A stretch of DNA of 64,000 nt, taken from positions 243,501 through 307,500 of the forward strand of contig NZ_QHCT01000002.1 in NCBI RefSeq assembly GCF_003545885.1. The letters run 5' to 3'. This DNA comes from Leptospira stimsonii. Its GTDB lineage: Bacteria > Spirochaetota > Leptospiria > Leptospirales > Leptospiraceae. Position numbers and translations under genes: made by a program. Position 1 is the stretch's first letter. Every line of letters begins with the position of its first letter. Positions 27,292 through 41,803 of this stretch are shown here, in pieces. The notes beneath the pieces are model-generated. The model ran no database searches, was not told the DNA's origin, and worked only from the letters and a program-made list of their open reading frames with translations.

Positions 27292-27445
27292 TCGTAGGTC
27301 CTACAAAAAGGTGTGATTTTTTTTGTGGAAAAAGTTTTCTTTTTATGATACGAAAAATTCTGAAAATTATTTCCCGCCTCCTCTCCTCCTCCACCCAATC
27401 AGGGTGGGGCGCGTGGCTTTCACGGCAGAAGTAGGAACTACGACT
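27292..27445 (+). repeat. Composite intergenic repeat, copy B
   Basis: Order on the plus strand: GTAGGTCCTACAA box, TGATACGAAAAA, TTTCCCGCC, CTCCACCC-AATC-AGGGTGGGG hairpin, GCGCG, CACGG, then a GTAGGAACTACGACT box. It starts about 33 bases after the SemiSWEET stop. Blocks and spacing match copies A and C. Confidence 0.65.
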
Positions 27446-27709
27446 AAAAGTTTTAGTAGAAGATAATGCTTTCTTGAGCCCAGACTTTAGTATATTCAGT
27501 TTTTAGAATTTAGAAAAATAGCATTTCGAACTTATAAGCGAATAACCTGTGCGCTTCCATACAATCAGTCGTTTCGGATATTTTTGCGAAACGTTGCGTT
27601 GTAACCTTCCAGAATCGATTGCATTTGAAGGTGATTTTCGGAAAAGGAAAGTCGATCAGAAAACTCTCCGACTTCGCTTAACAACGAAATCGGAGATCCT
27701 AAAAAGTTT
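27446..27709. other. Intergenic region after repeat B
   Basis: About 260 bases with no gene or clear RNA. It contains the 3' flank of the FecR lipoprotein gene; no terminator with a T-run was seen. Confidence 0.4.
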
Positions 27710-28639
27710 TTACTGAGGTTTGACTTGGTCTTTGAGAGATTTTCTGGAATTTTCCAAGGCTTCTTTGTCCTTATCAATTCCTGACTTGATATTCTTTCTT
27801 TCTTCGTCCGCGGCGTTTTTAATCGCTTCTTTTTCCGCCTTACCGGATTCTTTCACTTCATCGATCATTCTTTTGTTTTCTTCTTTTGTCGAATTGATCA
27901 ACTCTTGGTTTCTCTGTTTTTGTTCTTCGAGGCCTTGGAGAATTCTTTCTTTGTTTTCCTTAAAGTCTTTTAAGATTTCTTCGATCCGTTTTCTTTGTTC
28001 TTCCGTTACGGATTGAACGGTTGCAGAGTCCTCTTGGAGTTCTTTCAGTTCCTCATCGGATAATTTTTCTTCTTTCTGAATTTTACCGTCGGAGGTAACT
28101 TTTTCTCCGGCGTCCGCAACATTGGTTTGGTCGGGGTTATCGTTGTCGACGACTTCCACGGAACCGTCAGACACGAGCGTTTCCGATTTGTTTCCTTCCA
28201 CTTCTACTTGGAAATCGGTTCCACGAACCGCCGCGGTAACAGTCGGAGTACTGACCTTGAATCCGGAAGATTTGTCCAGCTTGGTCCCGACTTTGGAAAA
28301 GATTTTTCCTTTGTTCAGACTCAAGTCCGCGTAAATTTCCGCATTCTTGGAATCCACATAAATCTTGTTCAATGTAAGAATCGTATTTTCCTTTACTCGG
28401 ATGATCACGCCGTCCATCAATTGAACGTCCGCATACGAAGCCTTTCCCGTTTCAATTTTGTCTTCCGGAAGAATGAATTCGGATACTCCAACCTTCTTTT
28501 CTTTTCCGGCTTTATCCGTAAGTTTCACGGAACCTTTGATAAAAGTAAAAACACCGCCCTGGAGGTCCTCTTTTTTAGATTTGCTACAGTCGATTGCGAA
28601 TAGGACGATCAAAGCCAGGCATAAACCCTTTTGAATCAT
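27710..28639 (-). CDS. FecR-domain lipoprotein with coiled-coil C-terminus
   Basis: A 309-residue predicted lipoprotein: the signal MIQKGLCLALIVLFAIDC ends at Cys18, with an unusual Asp before the cysteine. Residues about 28-170 form a FecR-like beta domain (GSVKLTDKAGKEKKVGVSEFILPEDKIETG, VSTPTVTAAVRGTDFQV). The rest is an acidic/basic coiled coil (KENKERILQGLEEQKQ...) of about 110 residues. The layout recalls leptospiral LipL45-like proteins. There is no sigma factor or TonB receptor nearby, so a FecR signalling role is doubtful; a structural envelope role is more likely. GGGAG precedes the ATG. Confidence 0.75.
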   Translation of the reverse strand: MIQKGLCLALIVLFAIDCSKSKKEDLQGGVFTFIKGSVKLTDKAGKEKKVGVSEFILPEDKIETGKASYADVQLMDGVIIRVKENTILTLNKIYVDSKNAEIYADLSLNKGKIFSKVGTKLDKSSGFKVSTPTVTAAVRGTDFQVEVEGNKSETLVSDGSVEVVDNDNPDQTNVADAGEKVTSDGKIQKEEKLSDEELKELQEDSATVQSVTEEQRKRIEEILKDFKENKERILQGLEEQKQRNQELINSTKEENKRMIDEVKESGKAEKEAIKNAADEERKNIKSGIDKDKEALENSRKSLKDQVKPQ

Positions 28640-28813
28640 TCTGGTTCTCCCATTTATAAATTCTTTCCAGGCAAGGTAGCACGAAATTTATTTCTAGTCC
28701 AGAGTTTTCCCTCTTTTGAATTTGATTGAGGAAGCGATTTCTTCAGAATTCTTCTCTAAGTGGCATCCGAAGCGAAAAGAACCAAAGAAAAGGAGTTGCC
28801 GTCTAAGGAGTGA

Positions 28814-28845
<32 letters not shown>

Positions 28846-28873
28846 CGACCGGGAGACCAACCCAGGAGAATCG

Positions 28874-29101
<228 letters not shown>

Positions 29102-29127
29102 TTGAAATCTTCTTTCCTGAAGAAATG

Positions 29128-29158
29128 AAAAAAGGCGGCCTTTTGAGCCGCCTTTTTT
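29128..29158 (+). terminator. Rho-independent terminator after ferredoxin
   Basis: GGCGGC-CTTTTGA-GCCGCC flanked by A6 and T6, so it can act in both directions. It lies 27 bases after the ferredoxin stop and could also catch fliM read-through from the other side. Confidence 0.85.
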
Positions 29159-29372
29159 GTGCACGTATATTCAGGCGAAATCGGATCGATTTCAAATATT
29201 TTTGAATTCCACTTCCTTAAAAAAAAATGGAGGCAGATAAATCTTCCTTCAAACAAATTCAATTCTAAACTGTTCTTGAAATCGGACTTCAAGTCCTTTC
29301 AAAGGAAACTACGGAAGAATTTTCTCTTCGGCCAGAGCTCGTTTGAATTTTTAGAAAGAATCTTTTCTTAGA

Positions 29373-31375
<2,003 letters not shown>

Positions 31376-31432
31376 TCTGGTTTATTTTCGGCACTTTCTC
31401 CCAAAAGCTTTGAAAAAATCCCTCTTTTTAGA

Positions 31433-32062
31433 TCATCCCGGGGCTTTTGCGTCCTCGATGATCATTTCTCCGATCCGAATCAGGCGTTTCAAAATGGATT
31501 CCACCTGATCGTAATCCTTATAACAGGCGATCAACTTTTCCATCGGAGGTTGTAAAAGAGAAATCGCTTTTGCGGAAAGAACCAGAGAACCAAGGTTGTC
31601 TTCGTTTAACAAATGAAAGGATTCGAGTTCGGATAAGAATCGGTTGATTTCCTTGATCAGCGCCTCGTCGGAAATGTCGTTCTTTTCGAAATAAGATTCA
31701 ATTTTTAGAATATAATCGGTGAGGACCTGTTTGATCCTCGCTTCGTCGTCGGTCGGTCTTCTTTTCGCGGTCAAAGAATTGATGACTCCGTATTTCGACA
31801 TCGCGGTTTCGTAATACGAGTTTACTTCCTGCCGTTTGAAATGAACGATTCGAAACAATCTCAGAATTTCCACCAAATGATCGGGAAGATTTTTCCCGTC
31901 GTTGGTTTCCATAATCGCAACCCGGCATTCGGACTCTTGCACCGCAAACGTAGAAAGTTTTTCTAAAATACGATTCGTGCTGGAGCCGGAGGTATAAGCC
32001 GCCAACTCCTTTACGACCGGAAGAAAACTTCCCATTTTGGTTTTGTCCGATTCGGTCGTCAT
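31433..32062 (-). CDS. Hypothetical all-helical protein
   Basis: 209 residues, no signal or membrane segment, predicted mostly alpha-helical (GSSTNRILEKLSTFAVQESECRVAIME, QVLTDYILKIESYFEKN). Not recognised as any known family. The start overlaps the cyclophilin stop by four bases, and the next gene begins 57 bases further on. Confidence 0.65.
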   Translation of the reverse strand: MTTESDKTKMGSFLPVVKELAAYTSGSSTNRILEKLSTFAVQESECRVAIMETNDGKNLPDHLVEILRLFRIVHFKRQEVNSYYETAMSKYGVINSLTAKRRPTDDEARIKQVLTDYILKIESYFEKNDISDEALIKEINRFLSELESFHLLNEDNLGSLVLSAKAISLLQPPMEKLIACYKDYDQVESILKRLIRIGEMIIEDAKAPG

Positions 32063-32930
32063 TGTGCCGGAGTTGCCACCGCTCTTTTGTCTACGATCAG
32101 AACTTTTTTGATCGTGGTCTTCGAATTCCCCGCGCCCACGATCTTATCCACCACTTCACTTCCGGAAACCAATTGTCCGAAAACGGTATGAAGTCCGTCC
32201 AAGTGCGGAGTATCCACTTGGTTGATAAAAAATTGAGAACCGTTGGTGTTCGGTCCCGCATTTGCCATTGCGAGCGCGCCTTTTACCGCCCTGTGAGAAT
32301 TGAGGGTTTCATTGTATTTGTAACCGATTCTAAAAAGAATTTCTAGGACCGAGAGTTTCTTTGCGTCTTCGAACGCTTTTTCGATCAATTCTCTTTTCGA
32401 TTCCGCTTCCTCTCTACTTTTGATTTGGAGTTCGTTTGCAACGGCCCTTTGCAGTTGATATTGATAATAGGGCGCTTCTCCCGCTTTGATCTTGTCCAAG
32501 CCAAGAAACTTTCCGTTGATCTCGTCGTCGAATTCGTAGCCCGGGCCTCCGGTTCCATCTCCCCTCGGACATCCGCCTTGGATCATAAAATCCTTGATTA
32601 CTCGATGAAATGTAAGCCCGTCATAAAACGGTTTTTTAACCTTTTGTCCGAAACGAGTCGTGAATTCTTTTTCTCCTTGCGCGAGGTCGATAAAGTTCTG
32701 AACCGTTTTAGGTGCATCCTTATCGAAAAGTTCCACTGCGATATTTCCCTGAGTCGTTAGAAAGATCGCGTAGATCGCCGGTTTATCCGGCAAAGGAATC
32801 ACAGCGGTTTCCGGTTTTGGAACTACGACCGAAGAAGGCGAATAAGCAACGGGTTGATATCTGGATTCAGCAAACGGATTTCGATTGCAGGCAAAAAAAC
32901 AAAGTAAAACTAAGATCCAAGAAAATTTTC

Positions 32931-32943
<13 letters not shown>
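32059..32943 (-). CDS. Cyclophilin-type peptidyl-prolyl isomerase, predicted lipoprotein
   Basis: Lipoprotein signal MAVMRKFSWILVLLCFFAC with Cys19 lipidated, followed by a cyclophilin domain: AVELFDKDAPKTVQNF, FHRVIKDFMIQGGCPRGDGTGGPGY, MANAGPNTNGSQFFI. It contains an insertion of about 55 residues between GYEFDDE and RAVKGALAM. It should speed proline isomerisation in secreted proteins. Two starts are possible: an ATG at 32943 with GAAGGAAG before it, and 32934, which would give a four-base ATGA overlap with argH. The former has the better ribosome site. Confidence 0.9.
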
Positions 32944-34343
<1,400 letters not shown>

Positions 34344-34365
34344 ACGAACTTGGTCAGTTTATTTT

Positions 34366-34806
34366 TTACGGTTCTTTCTGGAAGTCTTCTTCCAAACCTT
34401 GGATCCAGTTTTTCAAAACCTCCCTTTCCTCTTTGGAAATTTTTGCGTTCGGATGAAGAAGTACGTAATCACTCAGTGGCATTTCTCCATCTTCCAGGGT
34501 TTCTAAAATTTCATCCCCTTTTTTCGCCTTGTCCTTTTTACTCAGGGTTTCCCATTCCGAAAAATTCAACTCACCTTTTCCTTCTTCCACGTGATGATAC
34601 AGATAAACATTGATCGGAAATACTTTCGTGTACCAAGGCCAGACGGTCAGATCGGAATGACAATCGTAACAGGATTTCCTCAATATCTTTTTTACTTCTT
34701 CGTTCGTCTTGATTTCATTCCGATTGGATCCGGTCGGAGCGTTTAGCGGGAGGAATTGGAGCAAAACAAGTGCGGTTAACAAAACAAGAAGAATTTTCTT
34801 TTTCAT
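34366..34806 (-). CDS. Haem-binding domain protein
   Basis: A 146-residue exported protein resembling the Haem_bd family (PF14376). After a hydrophobic signal or anchor (MKKKILLVLLTALVLLQFLP) it has CYDCHSD, a covalent haem site, followed by TVWPWYTKVFPINVYLYHHVEEGKGELNFSEW, which is typical of that family. It should be a periplasmic c-type haem protein. The start is placed at 34806, preceded by AAGGTAAGG; an upstream in-frame ATG at 34824 is less likely. Confidence 0.82.
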   Translation of the reverse strand: MKKKILLVLLTALVLLQFLPLNAPTGSNRNEIKTNEEVKKILRKSCYDCHSDLTVWPWYTKVFPINVYLYHHVEEGKGELNFSEWETLSKKDKAKKGDEILETLEDGEMPLSDYVLLHPNAKISKEEREVLKNWIQGLEEDFQKEP

Positions 34807-34836
34807 GGCCTTACCTTGGATCATTTCGATCCTTTG

Positions 34837-34868
<32 letters not shown>

Positions 34869-34917
34869 CTCCGAAAAAAATTTACGAATCTGTTCCACTC
34901 GGGAGAATGCGTCTTTC

Positions 34918-35382
34918 ATGCCTGATTTTCTTTCCAACTTACCCGTGACGATCTGGATCGGCGGAGGAATCTTTTTGATTTTCGCCGAATTCTTTATTCC
35001 GGGAACCTTCGTAGCCCTTCTGGGAACCGCTGGAATTCTTACAGGAATTCTCGTTTACTTATTCGACTTCGGCCTTGGTTGGCAGTTGGGAATCTGGGCT
35101 TCCCTCTCGACCGGACTTATCTATGTAGGAAGTCAAACGATCCGAAAACTCTTTCCCGCACAAACCGAGCACGCGATTCCCGCGGACGATCAGATCGGAA
35201 GACTCGTCCCGGTCGTCAAGGATGTCCTTGTGGAAAGAAAGGGTGGAAGGGTTCTGTTTCAAGGAGTGGAATGGGACGCCGTTTCCAAGAAAAGTCGGAT
35301 TCCTCAAGGAAGCCAAGCGAGAATCCTTAGCAGAGACAATCTGACCTTCCTCGTGGAACCTTTGGAACTTCCGGAAGAATGA
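34918..35382 (+). CDS. NfeD-like membrane protein
   Basis: A 154-residue NfeD short form with a membrane region (VTIWIGGGIFLIFAEFFIPG, TAGILTGILVYLFDFGLG, then a third helix) and a C-terminal OB-fold domain (IGRLVPVVKDVLVERKGGRVLFQGVEWDAVSKK). NfeD proteins are encoded next to SPFH/stomatin proteins, as here. The start is the ATG at 34918 with GGGAG about 12 bases upstream. It is the first gene of the nfeD-SPFH-SPFH operon. Confidence 0.88.
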   Translation: MPDFLSNLPVTIWIGGGIFLIFAEFFIPGTFVALLGTAGILTGILVYLFDFGLGWQLGIWASLSTGLIYVGSQTIRKLFPAQTEHAIPADDQIGRLVPVVKDVLVERKGGRVLFQGVEWDAVSKKSRIPQGSQARILSRDNLTFLVEPLELPEE

Positions 35383-35413
35383 ATTTAAAATTAAAAGACT
35401 AAAAGGAGAATTT

Positions 35414-36355
35414 ATGTCCGCAGGATTTATATTCACGTTACTCTTCATTGCGTTGATCTACTTGATTCGCAAAACGTTTATCATCGTTCCGCAACAGTAT
35501 TGTTTTGTTGTGGAACGAGTCGGCGTTTTCAAAGGAGCTCTGGAAGCAGGGTTTCACTTTCTTTGGCCGATCATCGAAGTCGTACGATACAGACAAAATC
35601 TAAAAGAGATCGCGATCGACATTCCTCCCCAAATGTGTATCACTAAGGATAACGTTTCCATTTCCGTGGACGGAATTCTTTATCTCAAGGTAGTGGATCC
35701 GTATAAGGCGTCTTATGCGATTGAAAACTTCATGCTCGCGACCCAACAACTCGCTCAAACTACTTTGCGTTCCGAGATCGGTAAACTCATCCTGGATCAG
35801 ACGTTCGCCGAAAGGGACGATATCAATTCCCACGTTGTGCGCGCTTTGGACGAAGCCACGGACCCTTGGGGAATCAAGGTCACCCGTTACGAAATCAAAA
35901 ACATATCCCCTCCGAAAGAAATTCTTCATGAAATGGAAGAACAAGTAAAGGCCGAACGTGTCAAACGTGCGGAGATCACGATTTCGGAAGGAGAAAAACT
36001 TTCTCGCATCAATCGTTCGGTGGGAGAAAGAGAAGAAGCCATCAACGTCTCCGAGGGAGAAAAAATGAAAAAGATCAACGAAGCCGACGGAAAGGCCTTA
36101 GAGATCGAAGTCATCGCCGCCGCAAAAGCAAAAGGAATTCAAATGATTGCGGAATCCATTTCGAGAGAAGGCGGTTCCGAAGCCGTGAACCTGCAAATCA
36201 CCGAAGATTATCTGACAGGACTCGGAACGATCCTGAGCGAATCGAAAACCACGATTCTTCCTGCGGAACTGGCAAACATCGCCGGAGTTTTCGAAGGACT
36301 TTCCAAAGTCACCGGCAAACTTCCCGAAATCAAAACAGGAAAGGAGGAAAAGTAA
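35414..36355 (+). CDS. SPFH/stomatin-like membrane protein 1
   Basis: 313 residues: one N-terminal membrane anchor (FIFTLLFIALIYLIRK), an SPFH/band 7 domain (about 28-190, with VERVGVFKGALEAGFHFLWP, ITKDNVSISVDGILYLKVVDPYKASY, DDINSHVVRALDEATDPWGIKVTRYEI), and a long coiled C-terminal part. Resembles QmcA and slipin-type proteins that form membrane microdomains or cages. AAGGAG lies nine bases before the ATG. It follows the NfeD-like gene by 31 bases. Confidence 0.92.
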   Translation: MSAGFIFTLLFIALIYLIRKTFIIVPQQYCFVVERVGVFKGALEAGFHFLWPIIEVVRYRQNLKEIAIDIPPQMCITKDNVSISVDGILYLKVVDPYKASYAIENFMLATQQLAQTTLRSEIGKLILDQTFAERDDINSHVVRALDEATDPWGIKVTRYEIKNISPPKEILHEMEEQVKAERVKRAEITISEGEKLSRINRSVGEREEAINVSEGEKMKKINEADGKALEIEVIAAAKAKGIQMIAESISREGGSEAVNLQITEDYLTGLGTILSESKTTILPAELANIAGVFEGLSKVTGKLPEIKTGKEEK

Positions 36356-36356
36356 T

Positions 36357-37313
36357 ATGTTTTTCGAATCCGCACAAAATACCTTTGTTACCATTTTCTG
36401 GACCCTCTTCGGTATCTACTTTGCTTATAAACTCTACCGTTCGATTCGGATCGTTTCCGCTCAGGATTGTATCGTAGTCGAAAAATTCGGCAAGTACAGC
36501 AGAACCTTACACGCCGGCCTTCATCTTCTTTGGCCTTTTATCGAAAGAGACGCCTACTATCACACTCTGAAAGAACAAGCGACGGACGTTCCACCACAGA
36601 CTTGTATCACCAAGGACAACGTAAAGGTGGAAATGGACGGGATTCTCTATCTCAAGGTTTTGGATCCGCATAAGGCGAGTTATGGGATCAACGACTATCA
36701 GTTTGCATCTTCCCAACTTGCGCAGACGACGATGCGCGCGATTATCGGAACGATGGATCTCGATGTAACGTTTGAAACGAGGGACGCGATCAACAGTAAG
36801 ATTCTCGAAGTGCTGGACCTAGCGACCGAGTCCTGGGGAATCAAAGTAAACCGGTATGAAATCGTTAACATCACTCCTCCCAAGTCGATTCTGGAAGCGA
36901 TGGAAAAGGAGAAGAAGGCCCAGATCACAAAGAAGGCGCAAATTTCCCTTTCCGAAGGGGATAGAGACGCAAGGATCAATCGATCTCTCGGTTTCAAAGA
37001 GGAAGCGATCAACAAGTCCGAAGGAGAAAAACAAAAACGGATCAACGAAGCGGAAGGGGTAGCAAAAGAAGTCGAAGCCATCGCAGTCGCAACCGCCAAA
37101 GGAATCGAACTCCTCGCACAATCCATCAACTCGAAAGGTGGAAAGGACGCCGTAAAACTCAGAATCGGTCAAAAGTTTATCAAAGAATTTGAAAAGATCT
37201 CGGGTAAAAAAACCGAAATCGTTCTTCCGATGAATCTTACGAACTTTCGTTCCATTCTGAATTCCGTTTTAGGAACCGCCGATTCGCCTTCGACCAAAGG
37301 ACAAGAAGGTTAG
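36357..37313 (+). CDS. SPFH/stomatin-like membrane protein 2
   Basis: 318-residue paralogue of the preceding gene: same anchor, SPFH domain (VEKFGKYSRTLHAGLHLLWPFIE, TKDNVKVEMDGILYLKVLDPHKASY) and coiled tail. It begins one base after the first protein's stop, with AAGGAGG before the ATG, so the two are made together, probably as a hetero-oligomer. Their identity by eye is moderate, suggesting an old duplication. Confidence 0.92.
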   Translation: MFFESAQNTFVTIFWTLFGIYFAYKLYRSIRIVSAQDCIVVEKFGKYSRTLHAGLHLLWPFIERDAYYHTLKEQATDVPPQTCITKDNVKVEMDGILYLKVLDPHKASYGINDYQFASSQLAQTTMRAIIGTMDLDVTFETRDAINSKILEVLDLATESWGIKVNRYEIVNITPPKSILEAMEKEKKAQITKKAQISLSEGDRDARINRSLGFKEEAINKSEGEKQKRINEAEGVAKEVEAIAVATAKGIELLAQSINSKGGKDAVKLRIGQKFIKEFEKISGKKTEIVLPMNLTNFRSILNSVLGTADSPSTKGQEG

Positions 37314-37370
37314 TCCTTCCTTTTAAACGTCGGTTGGACCGTATTCAACTGGAAATCGGACGGAAAGTCC

Positions 37371-37400
37371 AGAACAAGTCTTTTCCAAAAGACTTGTTCT
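37371..37400. repeat. Perfect 14-base inverted repeat
   Basis: AGAACAAGTCTTTT-CC-AAAAGACTTGTTCT, between the second SPFH gene and fliN. No T-run follows, so it is not a normal terminator. A short TTG-start frame (37402-37590, +) follows it and ends inside the next terminator; it is too weak to call. An operator, RNA-stability hairpin or mobile-element remnant is possible. Confidence 0.5.
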
Positions 37401-37574
37401 GTTGGAAAAAGAGATACTCGCCTCTTTTGAGGAAAAGACTTCAAAAATCGAACATCGAACTCGAACGAGAATCACCGAAGGGGCTTTTGCAGAAAGACTC
37501 GCTTTCCTTGAGAAATCGGAACTTCCAAAGTTTTTGAGAAGAGGCGGTTTGAAATGCGAATCGAGATCGAAAAT

Positions 37575-37606
37575 AAAAAACCCGGCTTAAAGCGGCCGGG
37601 TTTTTA
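37575..37606. terminator. Bidirectional terminator between SPFH operon and fliN
   Basis: CCCGGC-TTAAAGCG-GCCGGG flanked by A5 and T5. It lies between the convergent SPFH2 and fliN genes and can serve both. Confidence 0.85.
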
Positions 37607-37642
37607 TTTACCAGAAATTTAGAATATACTATTTTTCTAAAA

Positions 37643-38173
37643 TTAGAGCCTTCTGCTTTGATCCACGATTTCCGTGATTTGGATTCCGTAAAAATCGTCC
37701 ATTGCGACCAACTTTCCTCGACCCACCAAACGGCCGTTCGCAAGGATATCCAAATCCTCTCCTACGTTTTTATCCAATTCGACAACGGTTCCTTCGTTCA
37801 GACCGTTCACGTCTTTGATAAACATATTCGTTCTCCCCAACTCAACGGTGAGAGCCAGGTTTACATCCATGAGGAGATTTAGGTTTGTGGATTGAGACGG
37901 AGAAGATTGACGACTCGAAGATCGGGGTGCGGATGTTGGTGGAGCGGAAGGCCCAAGAGCCGCGGAAATATCCGCAAAAGAAGGAGAATCCGATCCGCCT
38001 CCTCCGCCAAAGGTATCACCGCCCCCACTGCCTCCGCCACCCAAGAGAGAATCCAATTCTCCGCTGAGATTGAAATCGGATCCGCTCGCACCTCCGCCTC
38101 CGGCCGGTGCATCTCCACCGCCGCCCGTCAAAAGTGCGTCTATGTCTTCCTGCGAGAGTGACCCTTCTCCCAT
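37643..38173 (-). CDS. fliN: Flagellar motor switch protein FliN
   Basis: A 176-residue C-ring protein. The C-terminal SpoA domain (about 95-170: LLMDVNLALTVELGRTNMFIKDVNGLNEGTVVEL, GRLVGRGKLVAMDDFYGIQI) is typical FliN. It also has an N-terminal LSQEDIDALL motif like that of FliM, and a Gly-rich linker of about 60 residues between. That makes it longer than plain FliN (about 110-140) and FliY-like in layout. It appears to be transcribed alone. Confidence 0.93.
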   Translation of the reverse strand: MGEGSLSQEDIDALLTGGGGDAPAGGGGASGSDFNLSGELDSLLGGGGSGGGDTFGGGGGSDSPSFADISAALGPSAPPTSAPRSSSRQSSPSQSTNLNLLMDVNLALTVELGRTNMFIKDVNGLNEGTVVELDKNVGEDLDILANGRLVGRGKLVAMDDFYGIQITEIVDQSRRL

Positions 38174-38268
38174 TTTTCCTTCTCCTAACCGAATCCGATA
38201 GTAAAGAAATCGACAGAATCTAAGATTCCTACAAGAGTATTTTCAGATTCTTACGAGGTATTATTCGC

Positions 38269-39567
<1,299 letters not shown>

Positions 39568-39601
39568 TCACCGATTTTTCAATAAAAAGTCGTGCATTGA
39601 T

Positions 39602-39648
39602 TCAATCCGTAGTCTATTATTCCGATAATACACATAGGATTCTATAAT
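39602..39648 (+). promoter_or_regulatory. Sigma-28-like promoter, overlapping a housekeeping-type -10, before fcpB-like gene
   Basis: TCAA at 39602-39605, then 15 bases, then TCCGATAA at 39621-39628, fits the flagellar sigma-28 consensus (TAAA-N15-GCCGATAA) with two mismatches. A TATAAT at 39643-39648 further down could be a second, housekeeping -10. The start codon is at 39704. Function is an inference. Confidence 0.5.
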
Positions 39649-39688
39649 TAGGCGCAAGCTAATTCAAGAATTCAAATATCCGCTTCAC

Positions 39689-40531
<843 letters not shown>

Positions 40532-40534
40532 GAA

Positions 40535-41017
40535 GTGCGTTACATTCTCCCCTGTCCCCGATGCCAGACGGAACTCAGAATTCCCATTGATTTGGGAAAA
40601 CTGACCGTCCGGTGTCCGCGGTGCTATGAATCATTCTTATTCGATCCGGATTCTACAGGACAATATACGTCCGGATATTTTGAAACCGGTTCTAAACCGA
40701 ACAGTCCTTATCGGAAGACTTTCCTCGAGACGTTCTGGGAGAATTTTAAGAATTCCTTCTCCAATATTAAGACGAAGTTCCAGGATTTTGGATCGCTCGG
40801 TCAAACACCCGGGAAACGATTTGCCAGAAACTTTCTTTTGATTCTTCTCACGATCGGAATCGTTCGTACTTGTTTTTTTTCTCCTTTTACCGATCTTCAA
40901 AATTCCAATCCATTCCCAAATTCTTCGCAAGAACCGCAGGAAACGATCCCGGAAGAACCTTCCGTTCCGAACCCTCCGCCTTCCGAATCGGAACCAAGTC
41001 CCAAATTTCAAATTTAA
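40535..41017 (+). CDS. Zinc-ribbon membrane protein of unknown function
   Basis: 160 residues from a GTG three bases after the fcpB stop. An N-terminal zinc ribbon of the MJ0042 type (CPRCQTELRIP..CPRCYESF) is followed by a linker, one hydrophobic helix (FLLILLTIGIVRTCFFSPF) and a Pro/Glu-rich tail. No function is known. Its tight spacing with fcpB suggests co-expression. The weak ribosome site (AAG) is noted. Confidence 0.65.
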   Translation: MRYILPCPRCQTELRIPIDLGKLTVRCPRCYESFLFDPDSTGQYTSGYFETGSKPNSPYRKTFLETFWENFKNSFSNIKTKFQDFGSLGQTPGKRFARNFLLILLTIGIVRTCFFSPFTDLQNSNPFPNSSQEPQETIPEEPSVPNPPPSESEPSPKFQI

Positions 41018-41032
41018 TTCTTTTTCACAAAA

Positions 41033-41803
41033 GTGAACTTACTCATTTGCAAAGAAGAATGGAGAATCGGAAACTCCAACCGTTTTCGAATCGTAGATCC
41101 GATCAAGGTCAAGCATATATTAGAAATTCTGCATAAACGAGCCGGAGACCGGCTCAAGGCGGGAATCATCAATGAGAGCCTCGGGCAATGGTTGATTGAG
41201 GAATCGAACTCGAAAGAAATCTTAGGAACTTACAAACCGATTCTCAAACCCAAGCCACGTTTTCTGGAAGTCCAGATTCTACTCGCGGTCAATCGCCCTC
41301 CTACGATCCGAAAAATTCTCGAACTCGCCGGGACCTGGGGAATCGACGGGATCCGATTCTTTCTCTCGAAGAACTCCAGAAAAGAATATCTCACCTCTCC
41401 CGTTTGGAAACCGGAAGAAATCGAAAAAGAACTGATCGAAGGAATGGAACAGGGAAAAAATATCTTTTTACCCAAGGTAGAATTGGATTTCAAAAATTCT
41501 TTGGAGACAATTCTTTCGGAGATGGAAACAAAACAAAACGTTCACTTCCGATTCCTACTGGATCGAAAAGGAAAATCGATCTCTCGAATTACAGAAGAAT
41601 ATCATAGTAAGGATAGAGAATATTCTCATATTCGAATGTTTGTGGTCATCGGACCGGAAAGCGGTTTTGTAAAAAAGGAAGTCGACTTCTGGAAAGGAAA
41701 TCATTTTGAAAGCGTCACCGTTTCCGACAAAGTTCTGAGAACGGAAACCGCAGTCGCGTTTTTACTTTCCAGATTGGAAGAAGAATCTCTTTTTAAAAAG
41801 TAA
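41033..41803 (+). CDS. rsmE: 16S rRNA m3U1498 methyltransferase, RsmE family
   Basis: A 256-residue SPOUT methyltransferase from a GTG start. The trefoil-knot SAM site is VVIGPESGFVKKEV and VSDKVLRTETAVAFLLSRLE, both diagnostic of RsmE (standard form GPEGGF has Gly where this has Ser). The N-terminal PUA-like part is present. The end overlaps the convergent OMP gene by 11 bases. The GTG lacks a clear ribosome site, so the start is less certain. Confidence 0.85.
   Translation: MNLLICKEEWRIGNSNRFRIVDPIKVKHILEILHKRAGDRLKAGIINESLGQWLIEESNSKEILGTYKPILKPKPRFLEVQILLAVNRPPTIRKILELAGTWGIDGIRFFLSKNSRKEYLTSPVWKPEEIEKELIEGMEQGKNIFLPKVELDFKNSLETILSEMETKQNVHFRFLLDRKGKSISRITEEYHSKDREYSHIRMFVVIGPESGFVKKEVDFWKGNHFESVTVSDKVLRTETAVAFLLSRLEEESLFKK

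Noticed and set aside
37402..37590. TTG-start frame ending inside the SPFH/fliN terminator
   Set aside because: No ribosome site or homologue; ends within a terminator hairpin. Kept only as a remark.
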